DNA from: CAHJXF01 sp039936235
GTDB lineage: Bacteria; Pseudomonadota; Gammaproteobacteria; Burkholderiales; Burkholderiaceae_D
Assembly: GCA_039936235.1 (NCBI GenBank)
Contig: JBDTIS010000218.1
Coordinates: 1 to 30,485, forward strand
Direction of reading: 5' to 3'
Length of the DNA stretch: 30,485 bases
The notes under the pieces are model-generated. The model was not told the origin of the DNA and made no database searches. It worked only from the letters and a program-made list of their open reading frames with translations. Positions within the stretch are counted from its first letter, which is position 1. Each line of letters starts with the position of its first letter. Position numbers and translations under genes: made by a program. Of this stretch, positions 16,359 through 26,679 are shown one piece after another.

Positions 16359-17396
16359 ATGAAGAATCTGTCGACGCTCGTCAACCACCAGATACGCCTC
16401 GCGGCCCGCCCCACCGGGCTGCCGACCCGCGACAACTGGTCGTTCACGACAGCGCCCGTGACCGAACCCGACGAGGGCGGCATCCTGGTGAAGACGCTGT
16501 CGCTGTCGCTCGACCCGGCTATGCGCGGCTGGATGAACGAAGGCAAGAGCTACATCGCGCCGGTCGAAATCGACGAAGTGATGCGCGCCGGCGGCATCGG
16601 CGTCGTGATGGCATCCAACCATCCGACGTTCTCCGAAGGCGACCACGTCACCGGTGCACCCGGCGTCCAGCAGTATTGGGCGGTGGGCGAGAAGCAGATC
16701 GCGCGCGGCGATGTCTCGAAGATCGATCTGCGCGCCGGCACGATCGAGCAATGGCTGAACGTGCTCGGCATGCCGGGCATGACCGGGTACTTCGGATTGA
16801 TGGACGTCGGCATGCCGAAAGAGGGTGAGACGGTCGTCGTGTCCGGCGCGGCCGGCGCGGTCGGGCAGACCGTCGGCCAGCTCGCGAAGATCAAGGGTTG
16901 CCGTGCCGTGGGCATCGCCGGCGGCCCGGAGAAGTGCGCATGGGTGGTCGACGAACTCGGCTTCGATGCGTGCATCGACTACAAGGCCGGCGACGTCAAG
17001 GCCGAGTTGAAGAAGCACTGCCCTAAGGGAGTCGACATCTACTTCGACAACGTCGGCGGCGAGATCCTCGACGCGGTGCTGACGCGCATCACGCGCCACG
17101 CCCGCATCGTGATCTGCGGTGCGATCAGCCAGTACAACAATACCGGCGCGGTCCAGGGGCCGGCCAACTATCTGTCGCTGCTGGTGAACCGCGCTCGGAT
17201 GGAGGGCATCGTCGTGTTCGACTACGCGCCGCGCTTCCACATCGCCGTGACCGAAATGGCCGCGTACCTGAAGGACGGCCGCATGAAGAGCCGTGAGGAC
17301 GTCGTCACTGGCATCGACGCGTTCCCCGATACGCTGCTGCGGCTGTTTCGCGGCGAGAACTTCGGCAAGCTGATCCTGAAGGTCGCCGACGATTGA
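16359..17396 (+). CDS. curA: NADP-dependent oxidoreductase, CurA/PTGR-like medium-chain reductase
   Basis: 345 residues, zinc-independent medium-chain dehydrogenase/reductase. The N-terminus (NHQIRLAARPTGLPTRDNW) and LSLDPAMRGWMN are typical of the CurA / leukotriene B4 12-hydroxydehydrogenase group. The cofactor motif is VSGAAGAVGQTVGQLAKIKG, followed by AGGPEKC, and VDIYFDNVGG marks the substrate side. It would reduce carbon-carbon double bonds of enones with NADPH. ATG 16359 has AGGAG seven or so bases upstream. It lies just downstream of the tRNA and may be read from that promoter. CurA of Escherichia coli reduces curcumin, but the natural substrate here is unknown. Confidence 0.87.
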   Translation: MKNLSTLVNHQIRLAARPTGLPTRDNWSFTTAPVTEPDEGGILVKTLSLSLDPAMRGWMNEGKSYIAPVEIDEVMRAGGIGVVMASNHPTFSEGDHVTGAPGVQQYWAVGEKQIARGDVSKIDLRAGTIEQWLNVLGMPGMTGYFGLMDVGMPKEGETVVVSGAAGAVGQTVGQLAKIKGCRAVGIAGGPEKCAWVVDELGFDACIDYKAGDVKAELKKHCPKGVDIYFDNVGGEILDAVLTRITRHARIVICGAISQYNNTGAVQGPANYLSLLVNRARMEGIVVFDYAPRFHIAVTEMAAYLKDGRMKSREDVVTGIDAFPDTLLRLFRGENFGKLILKVADD

Positions 17397-17430
17397 CGGG
17401 TCGGGCAGACGCGGCCGGCGGCGAGTCGGC

Positions 17431-17436
17431 TAAACT
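17431..17436 (+). promoter_or_regulatory. -10 element candidate for uup
   Basis: GGCTAAACTACCGCCC: TAAACT lies 132 bases before the chosen uup start and matches four of six -10 positions. It has the same GCTA context as the other candidates. No -35 is clear. Confidence 0.4.
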
Positions 17437-17567
17437 ACCGCCCTTCCATCGCGGCCGCGCCGGACCATTGCGTCCTGCGCCATCGGTATTCCACCTCGCC
17501 CGCGTCGGCTCCTGACTCTTTGCCGTCGCCCCGACCGCTTTCCCGGTCGATGGCACGCTCCACCATC

Positions 17568-19496
<1,929 letters not shown>

Positions 19497-19582
19497 GCGC
19501 GCGGTCAATCGTCGCTGCCTCATTTTTAACCACGGTCAGCAGAGCCGCGCCAGTCAAGGATGTACGTGACTTTCAAGCAGTC

Positions 19583-19605
19583 TTTTCCACAGAAAATGGG
19601 GATAA
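19583..19605 (+). promoter_or_regulatory. Inverted pair of DnaA-box-like sequences upstream of parE
   Basis: TTTTCCACA at 19583-19591 fits the DnaA-box consensus TTWTNCACA. Five bases later TGGGGATAA (19597-19605) is, on the minus strand, TTATCCCCA, one mismatch from TTATCCACA. The pair lies 50 bases before the parE start in an AT-richer patch of the 158-base gap after uup. It may be a DnaA-responsive operator or may have arisen by chance. Confidence 0.35.
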
Positions 19606-19654
19606 GTCCTACTGTTTCCGAGTCGATGCTGCAACTGCACCGAAGGACTAATCA

Positions 19655-21664
19655 GTGGTGACGAAGCCGCAGTACTCCGAGGCATCGATCCGGGTCCTGA
19701 AGGGGCTGGAGCCGGTCAAGCAGCGCCCCGGCATGTACACGCGAACCGAAAACCCGCTGCACATCGTGCAGGAGGTCATCGACAACGCGGCCGACGAGGC
19801 GCTCGGCGGTTACGCTGCGCGCATCGTGGTGGTGCTCGAAGCGGATGGGTCCATCCAGGTCGAGGACGACGGCCGCGGCATCCCGGTCGGACTGCATCCG
19901 GAAGAGGGAGTCCCGGTCGTCGAGATCGTCTTCACGCGACTGCATGCCGGCGGCAAGTTCGACAAGGGCAGCGGCGGTGCGTACGCCTTCTCGGGTGGCC
20001 TGCACGGCGTCGGCGTGTCGGTGACCAACGCGCTGTCGAAGTCGCTCGATGTGACGGTGTGGCGCGATGGGGCGGTCCACACCATCGGCTTCGCGCACGG
20101 CGACGTCGTCGCGCCGCTGGTGTCGCGACCGCTGGCGAAGGGCGACGATCGTGGCGTGCGCAGCACCGGCACGCGCGTGACGATGCGGCCCGACCCGAAG
20201 TACTTCGACGGCGACCTGATCCCGTTCGCGGACCTGCAGCGATTGTTGCGCAGCAAGGCGGTGTTGCTACCCGGACTGACGGTTACCCTGACCGACGCGC
20301 GGACCACGGCGCGCGACCGGACGCGCACACCGACGGTCGAGACCTGGCACTACGCGCACGGGCTGCGAGGCTACCTGATCGACGCGCTCGCGCAGTCGAG
20401 CGGTAGCGATCCGCTGATCCCGTTCTACGAAGGCGGCCAGTTTTCGAGCGGCAGCGACAGCTTCGCCGAAGGCGAGGGCGCGGACTGGGTCGTCGCGTGG
20501 ACCGAAGACGGTCCGCTGGTCCGCGAGTCGTACGTCAACCTGATCCCGACGCCGGCCGGCGGCACGCACGAAGCCGGCCTGCGCGAAGGCCTGTTCGACG
20601 CGGTCAAGGGCTTCATCGACCTGCACGGTCTGATGCCGAAAGGCGTGCGGCTGCTGCCCGAGGACGTGTTCGCGCGGGTGTCGTTCGTGTTGTCGGCGAA
20701 GGTCCTCGATCCGCAGTTCCAGGGACAGATCAAGGAGCGTCTCAACAGCCGCGACGCATTGAAGCTGGTCGCGAACTATGCGAAGCCCGGCCTCGAGTTG
20801 TGGCTGAGCCAGCACGTCGACCAGGGCCGCAAGCTGGCCGAACTCGTGATCCGCCAGGCGCAGACGCGCCAGCGATCGGCGCAGAAGGTCGAGAAGAAGA
20901 AAGGCTCCGGCGTCGCGGTGCTACCCGGCAAGCTGACCGACTGCGAGTCGACCGACATCGCGCGGAACGAGGTCTTCCTCGTCGAAGGCGACTCGGCCGG
21001 TGGCTCCGCGAAGATGGGGCGGGACAAGGTCTTCCAGGCGATATTGCCGTTGCGTGGCAAGGTGCTCAACGCATGGGAGACCGAGCGCGACCGGCTGTTC
21101 GCGAACAACGAGATCCACGACATCGCGGTCGCGATCGGCATCGACCCGCACAGTCGCGAAGACACGGTCGACCTCGCGCCGCTGCGGTACGGCAAGGTCT
21201 GCATCCTGTCGGACGCCGACGTCGACGGCTCGCACATCCAGGTGCTGTTGCTGACGCTGTTCTTTCGGCACTTCCCGAAACTGATCGAGAACGGCAACCT
21301 GTACGTCGCCCGCCCGCCGCTGTATCGCGTCGACGTCGCTGCGCGCGGCAGGAAGCCGGCGCAGAAGCTGTATGCGCTCGACGAAGGCGAACTGGTCGCG
21401 ATCGAGGACAAGCTGATCAAGGATGGCGCGCGTGCGAAGTCGTGGAGCATCTCGCGCTTCAAGGGGCTCGGCGAGATGAGCGCCGAGCAGTTGTGGGAGA
21501 CCACGATGAATCCCGACACGCGCCGGCTGTCGCAGGTCACGCTCGGCACGCTGGACCTGATCGCGACGACGGCGCGGATCAACATGCTGATGGGCAAGGG
21601 CGAAGCGGCCGCGCGAAAGAGCTGGCTCGAGGAGCACGGCAACGAGGTCGAGGCGGATATTTGA
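19655..21664 (+). CDS. parE: DNA topoisomerase IV subunit B (ATPase)
   Basis: 669 residues. The GHKL ATPase domain is marked by EVIDNAADEAL, VEDDGRGIPVG and FSGGLHGVGVSVTNALS. The transducer domain is followed by the TOPRIM region with EGDSAGGSAK (from Glu444) and DADVDGSHI (520-528), where the acidic residues bind Mg2+. The length and the absence of a GyrB-type insert favour ParE over GyrB, and parC is downstream. It pairs with ParC to decatenate daughter chromosomes. The start is GTG 19655 with AAGGA seven bases upstream. Confidence 0.95.
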   Translation: MVTKPQYSEASIRVLKGLEPVKQRPGMYTRTENPLHIVQEVIDNAADEALGGYAARIVVVLEADGSIQVEDDGRGIPVGLHPEEGVPVVEIVFTRLHAGGKFDKGSGGAYAFSGGLHGVGVSVTNALSKSLDVTVWRDGAVHTIGFAHGDVVAPLVSRPLAKGDDRGVRSTGTRVTMRPDPKYFDGDLIPFADLQRLLRSKAVLLPGLTVTLTDARTTARDRTRTPTVETWHYAHGLRGYLIDALAQSSGSDPLIPFYEGGQFSSGSDSFAEGEGADWVVAWTEDGPLVRESYVNLIPTPAGGTHEAGLREGLFDAVKGFIDLHGLMPKGVRLLPEDVFARVSFVLSAKVLDPQFQGQIKERLNSRDALKLVANYAKPGLELWLSQHVDQGRKLAELVIRQAQTRQRSAQKVEKKKGSGVAVLPGKLTDCESTDIARNEVFLVEGDSAGGSAKMGRDKVFQAILPLRGKVLNAWETERDRLFANNEIHDIAVAIGIDPHSREDTVDLAPLRYGKVCILSDADVDGSHIQVLLLTLFFRHFPKLIENGNLYVARPPLYRVDVAARGRKPAQKLYALDEGELVAIEDKLIKDGARAKSWSISRFKGLGEMSAEQLWETTMNPDTRRLSQVTLGTLDLIATTARINMLMGKGEAAARKSWLEEHGNEVEADI

Positions 21665-21715
21665 TCGTCAGGCTTGCACAGAGGAGTCCGTCTTGTATCT
21701 GAACGAGAGTCTGGA

Positions 21716-22558
21716 ATGAGGTCGCTCGCGATGGTCCTGTTGTTCATCGCGACCACCGCGGTCGCGCATGCCGACATCTACGGCTACATCGATGCTGCAG
21801 GCATGACGCATCTGGCGACCGAGAAGATCGACGACCAGTACACGCTGTTCCTCAAGACGTCGCCCGAGGCCGACCGGCCTTCCGCCGGCGATCGACCGGT
21901 CCTCTCACCGGATGCATCGCTGATGAAGACGCGCCTGTTCCAGCGGCTGGTCGACCATCCGAACATCCGCAAGTACGAACCGATGATCCGCGCAGCCGCA
22001 GCGCGCCACGGACTCGATCCCGGGCTGGTGAAGGCCGTGATCGCGGTCGAGTCTGGCTTCGAGCCGGCGGCCGTGTCCGACAAGGGCGCGGTCGGGCTGA
22101 TGCAGATCCTGCCTGCGACGGGCGAGCGCTACGGCGTGCATGCCGATCGCAGGAAGACCATCGACGCGAAGCTGGCGGACCCGACGCTCAACATCGAGAT
22201 CGGCACACGTTACCTGGCCGACCTCCGAAAGATGTTCGCGAACCGCCCCGAACTCGCGCTTGCCGCGTACAACGCCGGCGAGAACGCGGTGGTCCGTTTC
22301 CGCAATGCGATTCCGCCGTTCTCCGAGACGCGGGCGTACGTGAAGCTGGTCGCCCAGTTCCACGCGTTCTACAGGCCGCCCGACGCAGTCGCCGACGCGC
22401 TTGCGCGTGAACGGATCCGCGTGATGATCCCGGCGAGGCGCAACATGCCGGACCCGAACATGCCGATGCGGCTCGCGGCGCCCGAAGCGCCGGTCGGGTC
22501 GGTGGTCGTTCCCGCGGCGATCCGGCCCGCAGTGGACGCAGTCGCATCCCCGGACTAG
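21716..22558 (+). CDS. Secreted lytic transglycosylase with DUF4124-like N-terminus
   Basis: 280 residues. A signal peptide (SLAMVLLFIATTAVAHA) is followed by a short DUF4124-like segment (DIYGYIDAAGMTHLATEK), then an SLT domain: catalytic Glu112 in AVESGFEPAAVS, GAVGLMQILPATGERYGV, and AAYNAGENAVVRF. It cleaves peptidoglycan in the periplasm. ATG 21716 is preferred because it begins the signal peptide; the frame reaches back to 21674 without homology. It lies between parE and parC, 51 bases after parE and 37 before parC, so it is likely cotranscribed with them. The grouping may tie septal wall turnover to chromosome separation, but this is only positional inference. Confidence 0.88.
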   Translation: MRSLAMVLLFIATTAVAHADIYGYIDAAGMTHLATEKIDDQYTLFLKTSPEADRPSAGDRPVLSPDASLMKTRLFQRLVDHPNIRKYEPMIRAAAARHGLDPGLVKAVIAVESGFEPAAVSDKGAVGLMQILPATGERYGVHADRRKTIDAKLADPTLNIEIGTRYLADLRKMFANRPELALAAYNAGENAVVRFRNAIPPFSETRAYVKLVAQFHAFYRPPDAVADALARERIRVMIPARRNMPDPNMPMRLAAPEAPVGSVVVPAAIRPAVDAVASPD

Positions 22559-22595
22559 GCACCATTCTTCACGTTCCGCCTTCTTTCATCGATTC

Positions 22596-25004
22596 ATGAG
22601 CGATCAGTCCACGCTGTTCCCCCCGCCGGCCCCCGAACTGCCCGACGATGCCCTGACTCTGGGCGACTATGCGGAGCGCGCCTATCTCGACTACGCGGTA
22701 TCGGTCGTCAAGGGGCGTGCACTGCCTGAGGTCGCCGACGGCCAGAAGCCGGTGCAGCGACGCATCCTCTTTTCGATGCACCAAATCGGCCTGAACGCCG
22801 ATGCGAAGCCGCGCAAGAGCGCCACCGTCGTCGGCGACGTGCTCGGCAAGCTGCATCCGCACGGCGATCAGTCGGTCTACGACGCGCTGGTGCGGATGGC
22901 GCAGGATTTCAGCCTGCGCTATCCGCTGATCGACGGACAGGGCAACTTCGGCTCGCGCGACGGCGACGGCGCCGCGGCGATGCGCTACACCGAGGCGCGC
23001 CTCACGCCGATCGCTCGGCTGCTGCTCGACGAGATCGACGAAGGCACCGTCGACTTCGGCCCGAACTACGACGGGTCCAGCACCGAGCCGGAACTGCTGC
23101 CGGCACGGTTGCCGTTCGTCCTGCTCAACGGCGCGTCCGGCATCGCGGTCGGCATGGCCACCGAGATCCCGTCGCACCATCTGACCGAGGTGGCGGCCGC
23201 GGCCGTCGCGATGGTCAGGTCCAACGGCAAGGCGACCACGGCCGAGCTGCTCGAACACATCCAGGGACCGGACTTCCCCGGCGGTGGGCAGATCATCTCT
23301 TCGCCGCAGGAGATCGCGGCCATCTACGAGAGCGGCCGCGGCAGCCTCAAGCTGCGCGCGCGCTGGACCATCGAGGAGCTCGCACGCGGCCAGTGGCAGA
23401 TCGTCGTCAACGAGCTGCCGCCGAACACGTCGTCGCAGAAGGTGCTCGAAGAGATCGAGGAGCTGACCAACCCGAAGATCCGCGTCGGCAAGAAGGCCCT
23501 GAGCAGCGAGCAGATCGCGACACGCCAGACGCTGCTCGCGTCGCTCGACACGGTGCGCGACGAATCGGGCCGCGACGTCGCGGTGCGGCTCGTGTTCGAG
23601 CCGAAGTCGCGCAACGTGGAGCAGGCCGCGTTCATCCACATGCTGCTCGCACACACCAGCCTCGAAGCGAGCGTGCCGCTGAACCTCGTGATGATCGGCA
23701 TCGACGGCCGTCCGCGACAGAAGCCGCTGGCGGACATCCTGCGCGAGTGGGCCGAATTTCGTCAGCAGTGCGTGACGCGACGTACGCAGCATCGGCTCGA
23801 TCGCATCGACGAGCGCATCCACATCCTCGAAGGTCGCAGCATCGTGCTGCTGAACATCGACGCGGTGATCCGCATTATCCGCGACGCCGATGAGCCGAAG
23901 CCCGCGCTGATCGAGGCCTTCGGCCTGTCGGACCGGCAGGCCGAGGACATCCTCGAGATTCGCCTGCGGCAACTCGCACGGCTCGAGGCGATCCGCATCG
24001 AACAGGAGCTCGCCGAACGTCGGCTTGCGAAGGCCAGACTCGAGGAACTGCTCGGCAACCCCGCGTCGCTGAAGCGCCAGATCATCCGCGAGATCGAAGC
24101 GGACGCGAAGACCTTCGGCGCGAAGGATCCGCGTCGCACGCTGATCCAGGAAGAGCGCAGGACGTCGCTCGAGGTCAAGGTCGTCGACGAGCCGGTGACA
24201 GTGATCGTGTCCGGGAAGGCATGGGTCCGCGCGCGCGTCGGCCATGGACTCGACCCGTCGCTGTTCACGTTCAAGGCCGGCGATGGATTGCAGGCGGTCT
24301 ACGAATGTCGCAGCGTCGATCAGCTCGTCGTGCTCGGGACCAACGGCCGCGCGTATTCGTCGGCGGTCGCCGGACTGCCGACCGCGCGCGCGGTGCGCGG
24401 CGACAAGTCGGAGGCGGTGCCGGTGACGTCTCTGGTCGACATCGAGCCGGGATCGCAGATCGGATCGATCTTCGTCGGGCCGGTCGATCGTGCGCTGCTG
24501 ATCGCGACGACCGCGGGTCACGGCTTCGTCTGCAGGCTCGGTGACCTGATCGGCCGCAATCGGGGCGGCAAGGCATTCGTCACGATCGGCGGTGACGACG
24601 AAGGCGAAGGAAAGGCCGCATCGAGCGTTCCGGCGCGACCGCTGCCGATCACGGCCGTCGACATCGATGCCGACAGCGAGATCGCCTGCCTGTCGAGCGA
24701 CCACGTGTTGCTGGTTTTCCCGTCGACCGAGATCAAGAAGCTGTCCGGCGGCGGACGAGGCATCACGTTGCAGGATATCGGCGACGGCGAACGGCTCGTG
24801 TCGGCGCTGGCGATCGGACCGAAGGGGCTGGTCGTGGTCGGCCACGGGCGCGGCGGCAAGGAGCATCGCGTGCAACTGACCAGCGCCGCGCTCGAGCCGC
24901 ATCGGGGCAAGCGGGCGCGCAAGGGTCGCAAACTCGCCAACCGGCTGCAGGCGCCGGTACTCGTGAAGCCGGACGGCAATGCGGGTCCGTCGGGCGAAGG
25001 GTGA
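22596..25004 (+). CDS. parC: DNA topoisomerase IV subunit A
   Basis: 802 residues. The N-terminal winged-helix/tower region begins YLDYAVSVVKGRALPEVADGQKPVQRRIL, with the quinolone-determining stretch HPHGDQSVYDALVRMAQ and the catalytic tyrosine Tyr131 in AAMRYTEARL. Next come QGNFGSRDGDGAAAMRY and the dimer region, then a C-terminal beta-pinwheel with repeated blades (VVLGTNGRAYS, LLIATTAGHGFV, VLLVFPSTEIKKL). No GyrA-box is seen, and parE is upstream, so ParC. Relative to Escherichia coli ParC, Ser80 is Gln92 and Glu84 is Asp96 here. ATG 22596 gives a normal N-terminus. Confidence 0.95.
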   Translation: MSDQSTLFPPPAPELPDDALTLGDYAERAYLDYAVSVVKGRALPEVADGQKPVQRRILFSMHQIGLNADAKPRKSATVVGDVLGKLHPHGDQSVYDALVRMAQDFSLRYPLIDGQGNFGSRDGDGAAAMRYTEARLTPIARLLLDEIDEGTVDFGPNYDGSSTEPELLPARLPFVLLNGASGIAVGMATEIPSHHLTEVAAAAVAMVRSNGKATTAELLEHIQGPDFPGGGQIISSPQEIAAIYESGRGSLKLRARWTIEELARGQWQIVVNELPPNTSSQKVLEEIEELTNPKIRVGKKALSSEQIATRQTLLASLDTVRDESGRDVAVRLVFEPKSRNVEQAAFIHMLLAHTSLEASVPLNLVMIGIDGRPRQKPLADILREWAEFRQQCVTRRTQHRLDRIDERIHILEGRSIVLLNIDAVIRIIRDADEPKPALIEAFGLSDRQAEDILEIRLRQLARLEAIRIEQELAERRLAKARLEELLGNPASLKRQIIREIEADAKTFGAKDPRRTLIQEERRTSLEVKVVDEPVTVIVSGKAWVRARVGHGLDPSLFTFKAGDGLQAVYECRSVDQLVVLGTNGRAYSSAVAGLPTARAVRGDKSEAVPVTSLVDIEPGSQIGSIFVGPVDRALLIATTAGHGFVCRLGDLIGRNRGGKAFVTIGGDDEGEGKAASSVPARPLPITAVDIDADSEIACLSSDHVLLVFPSTEIKKLSGGGRGITLQDIGDGERLVSALAIGPKGLVVVGHGRGGKEHRVQLTSAALEPHRGKRARKGRKLANRLQAPVLVKPDGNAGPSGEG

Positions 25005-25009
25005 GCGGC

Positions 25010-25692
25010 ATGCAGTAACGTCTCGTCGCCGTGATCTGCGCGACGCCGCTGATGGTCGCATGCGCGTCGTCGGCTCAGGCCGAGCAAGTCGTTCCGTCCG
25101 TTCCACCACAGTTCACCGGTGCGCCGCGCAGCGTGGGTCGATTCCAAAACCCCTCTTCCCGTTCGAACTGCCGACGCTCGGCGACCTCGCCGACTGGTAA
25201 ACGGCGAAGCGTGCTGCGAGAACTGCGCGTCGCCCGCACGCAAGGTCCGAGTGCCGTTCACGATGGCGGAGGTCCGCACAGCGACGTCGTGCCGATTTCG
25301 CACAGCCGCTAAGATCATCTCGACGCGGCCAGCGTCGACTGGCGCTTCTTCTCCGGTGGCGACACCGGCTATGCACCGCTGTTTCGCGCCCTGATCCACG
25401 CGGAGTTCGATCGCTTCGACTTCGCGGCCATTCCGATCGGTGCATGCGAATCCAACAAGTACCTGCGCGCCCAGCATGTCGATCCGGCCGAAGCGGTACG
25501 CATCCGCCGCGACTTCGACGTGAAGCCGTCGATGGGCATCCACTGAGGCACGTTCGTGCTGACGATCGAGCCCTTCGACCAGCCGCCGAGGATCTGGCGA
25601 TCGCGCTCGCACGTGCGCATCCGCCGCCCGACGCGTTCGTGGTATTCCGGCCCGGCGAGACGCGCGTGCTCGACAAGGCCGCCGCGCGCTGA
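25010..25692 (+). pseudogene. Decayed MBL-fold metallohydrolase lipoprotein (RomA/NAPE-PLD-like)
   Basis: Translation in three frames gives an ordered trail of family pieces. Frame 2 from ATG 25010 has MQ, TAA (25016-25018), then a lipoprotein signal RLVAVICATPLMVACASS with lipobox LMVAC. About 25149 the frame changes and reads FPFELPTLGDLADW, then TAA. A third frame gives ASPARKVRVPFTMAEV. Frame 2 resumes with DVVPISHSR, TAA (25310), DHLD, where intact relatives have SHNHYDHLD, so the metal site is lost. It continues VDWRFFSGGDTGYAPLF, IPIGACES, AQHVDPAEAVRI, SMGIH, TGA (25544; TGG in relatives), GTFVL. A last frame shift leads to PDAFVVFRPGETRVL and the final TGA. Blocks before ASPARKV and after DHLD are missing. 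The original gene probably followed parC directly. Confidence 0.85.
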
Positions 25693-25712
25693 CTATCCAG
25701 ACGGAGACTCCG

Positions 25713-26657
25713 ATGCTGCATCCGCAAGCCCGCGCACTGCTGGACCTGATGATCGAACGCGGCGTACCGGCGATGCATACGCTGACGCCGGTCGACGCGC
25801 GCACGACCTATCGAGATCGACGCTCGATCACGCAGCCGTTGCCGCAGGAAGTCGCGCTGGTGCAGGACCTCGCCGCCGATGGTCCGCACGGCCCGGTGCC
25901 GTTGCGGCTCTATCGACCGATCGGCATCGACCCGGGCACCATGTTGCCGGTGCTGATCTACTTCCACGGTGGCGGCTGGGTCATCGGCGACCTCGACACC
26001 CACGACGTGCTGTGCCGCGAACTCGCGAATCTAGCCGGCATCGTCGTGGTCGCCGTCGACTATCGGATGGGACCGGAGCATCGCTTTCCGACGGCCTACG
26101 ACGACACGCTCGCCGCGACCGCCTGGGTCGCGCGCAACGCGGCGTCTCTGGATGTCGACGCATCGCGGCTCGCGGTCGGCGGCGACAGCGCCGGCGGCAA
26201 TCTCGCGGCGGCCGTGTGCCTCGGCGCGCGCGACACCGGACCGTCGATCGCGTTCCAGTTGCTGATCTATCCGGCAACCGACATGCGACGCGTCCATCGG
26301 TCGCACGTCGCCAACGGCGACGGCTATCTGCTCACGCGCGACACCATCGCCTATTACCACGACCACTATATCGACGACGTGAAGCACGACACCGACTGGC
26401 GCGCGTCGCCGCTGCTGGCTGCCGATCATTCACGATTGCCAGCGGCGCTGGTCCTGACGGCCGGCTACGATCCGCTGCGCGACGAAGGCCTCGACTACGC
26501 ACGCGCGCTGGCCGATGCCGGCAACAGCGTCAGCTACGTCTGCTTCGAGCGCCAGATCCACGGCTTCGTGCCGATGGGCAAGGTACTCGACGAAGCGAAT
26601 ACGGCCGTCGTGTTGTGCGCGGCAGAGCTCAGGCGACGTCTGTCGATCGGTCCGTGA
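25713..26657 (+). CDS. Alpha/beta hydrolase, hormone-sensitive-lipase-type esterase
   Basis: 314 residues. The HSL-family oxyanion motif HGGGW (85-89) and nucleophile motif GDSAGG (Ser159) are present. Asp in TAGYDPLRDEG and His in QIHGFVPMG complete the triad. It resembles acetyl-esterase/lipase enzymes that hydrolyse short-chain esters; no signal peptide, so cytoplasmic. GGAG precedes ATG 25713 by six or so bases, and the gene starts 20 bases after the pseudogene end. It converges on sodC, with a hairpin filling the gap. Confidence 0.88.
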   Translation: MLHPQARALLDLMIERGVPAMHTLTPVDARTTYRDRRSITQPLPQEVALVQDLAADGPHGPVPLRLYRPIGIDPGTMLPVLIYFHGGGWVIGDLDTHDVLCRELANLAGIVVVAVDYRMGPEHRFPTAYDDTLAATAWVARNAASLDVDASRLAVGGDSAGGNLAAAVCLGARDTGPSIAFQLLIYPATDMRRVHRSHVANGDGYLLTRDTIAYYHDHYIDDVKHDTDWRASPLLAADHSRLPAALVLTAGYDPLRDEGLDYARALADAGNSVSYVCFERQIHGFVPMGKVLDEANTAVVLCAAELRRRLSIGP

Positions 26658-26659
26658 AA

Positions 26660-26679
26660 GAAGTACTGAACAGTACTTC
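26660..26679. terminator. Perfect hairpin between convergent genes (bidirectional terminator candidate)
   Basis: GAAGTACTG, two bases AA, then CAGTACTTC: a perfect 9-bp inverted repeat filling the 22-base gap between the esterase TGA (26655-26657) and the sodC stop (26682-26680). It is AT-rich compared with its surroundings. There is no clear T tract, so an intrinsic terminator is not certain; an RNA-stabilising 3' stem-loop is the alternative. Confidence 0.5.

Noticed and set aside
19497..19654. Possible replication origin because of DnaA-box-like sequences
   Set aside because: Only two boxes, no AT-rich repeat region, and no dnaA, dnaN, gidA or parA/B genes nearby. A regulatory role is more plausible.
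21693..21719. A nine-codon TTG leader peptide ahead of the transglycosylase (GGAG upstream, stop overlapping its ATG)
   Set aside because: The spacing is suggestive, but a TTG-started 8-residue peptide without any attenuator hairpin is weak evidence.
22569..25109. An 846-codon open frame on the strand opposite parC
   Set aside because: Long stop-free antisense frames are expected opposite GC-rich coding DNA. Its translation is Arg/Asp/His-rich without domains, while the sense strand is a clear ParC.
25119..25394. Independent small proteins in the frames downstream of parC
   Set aside because: The frames carry collinear fragments of one MBL-fold hydrolase, so they are pieces of a pseudogene rather than genes.
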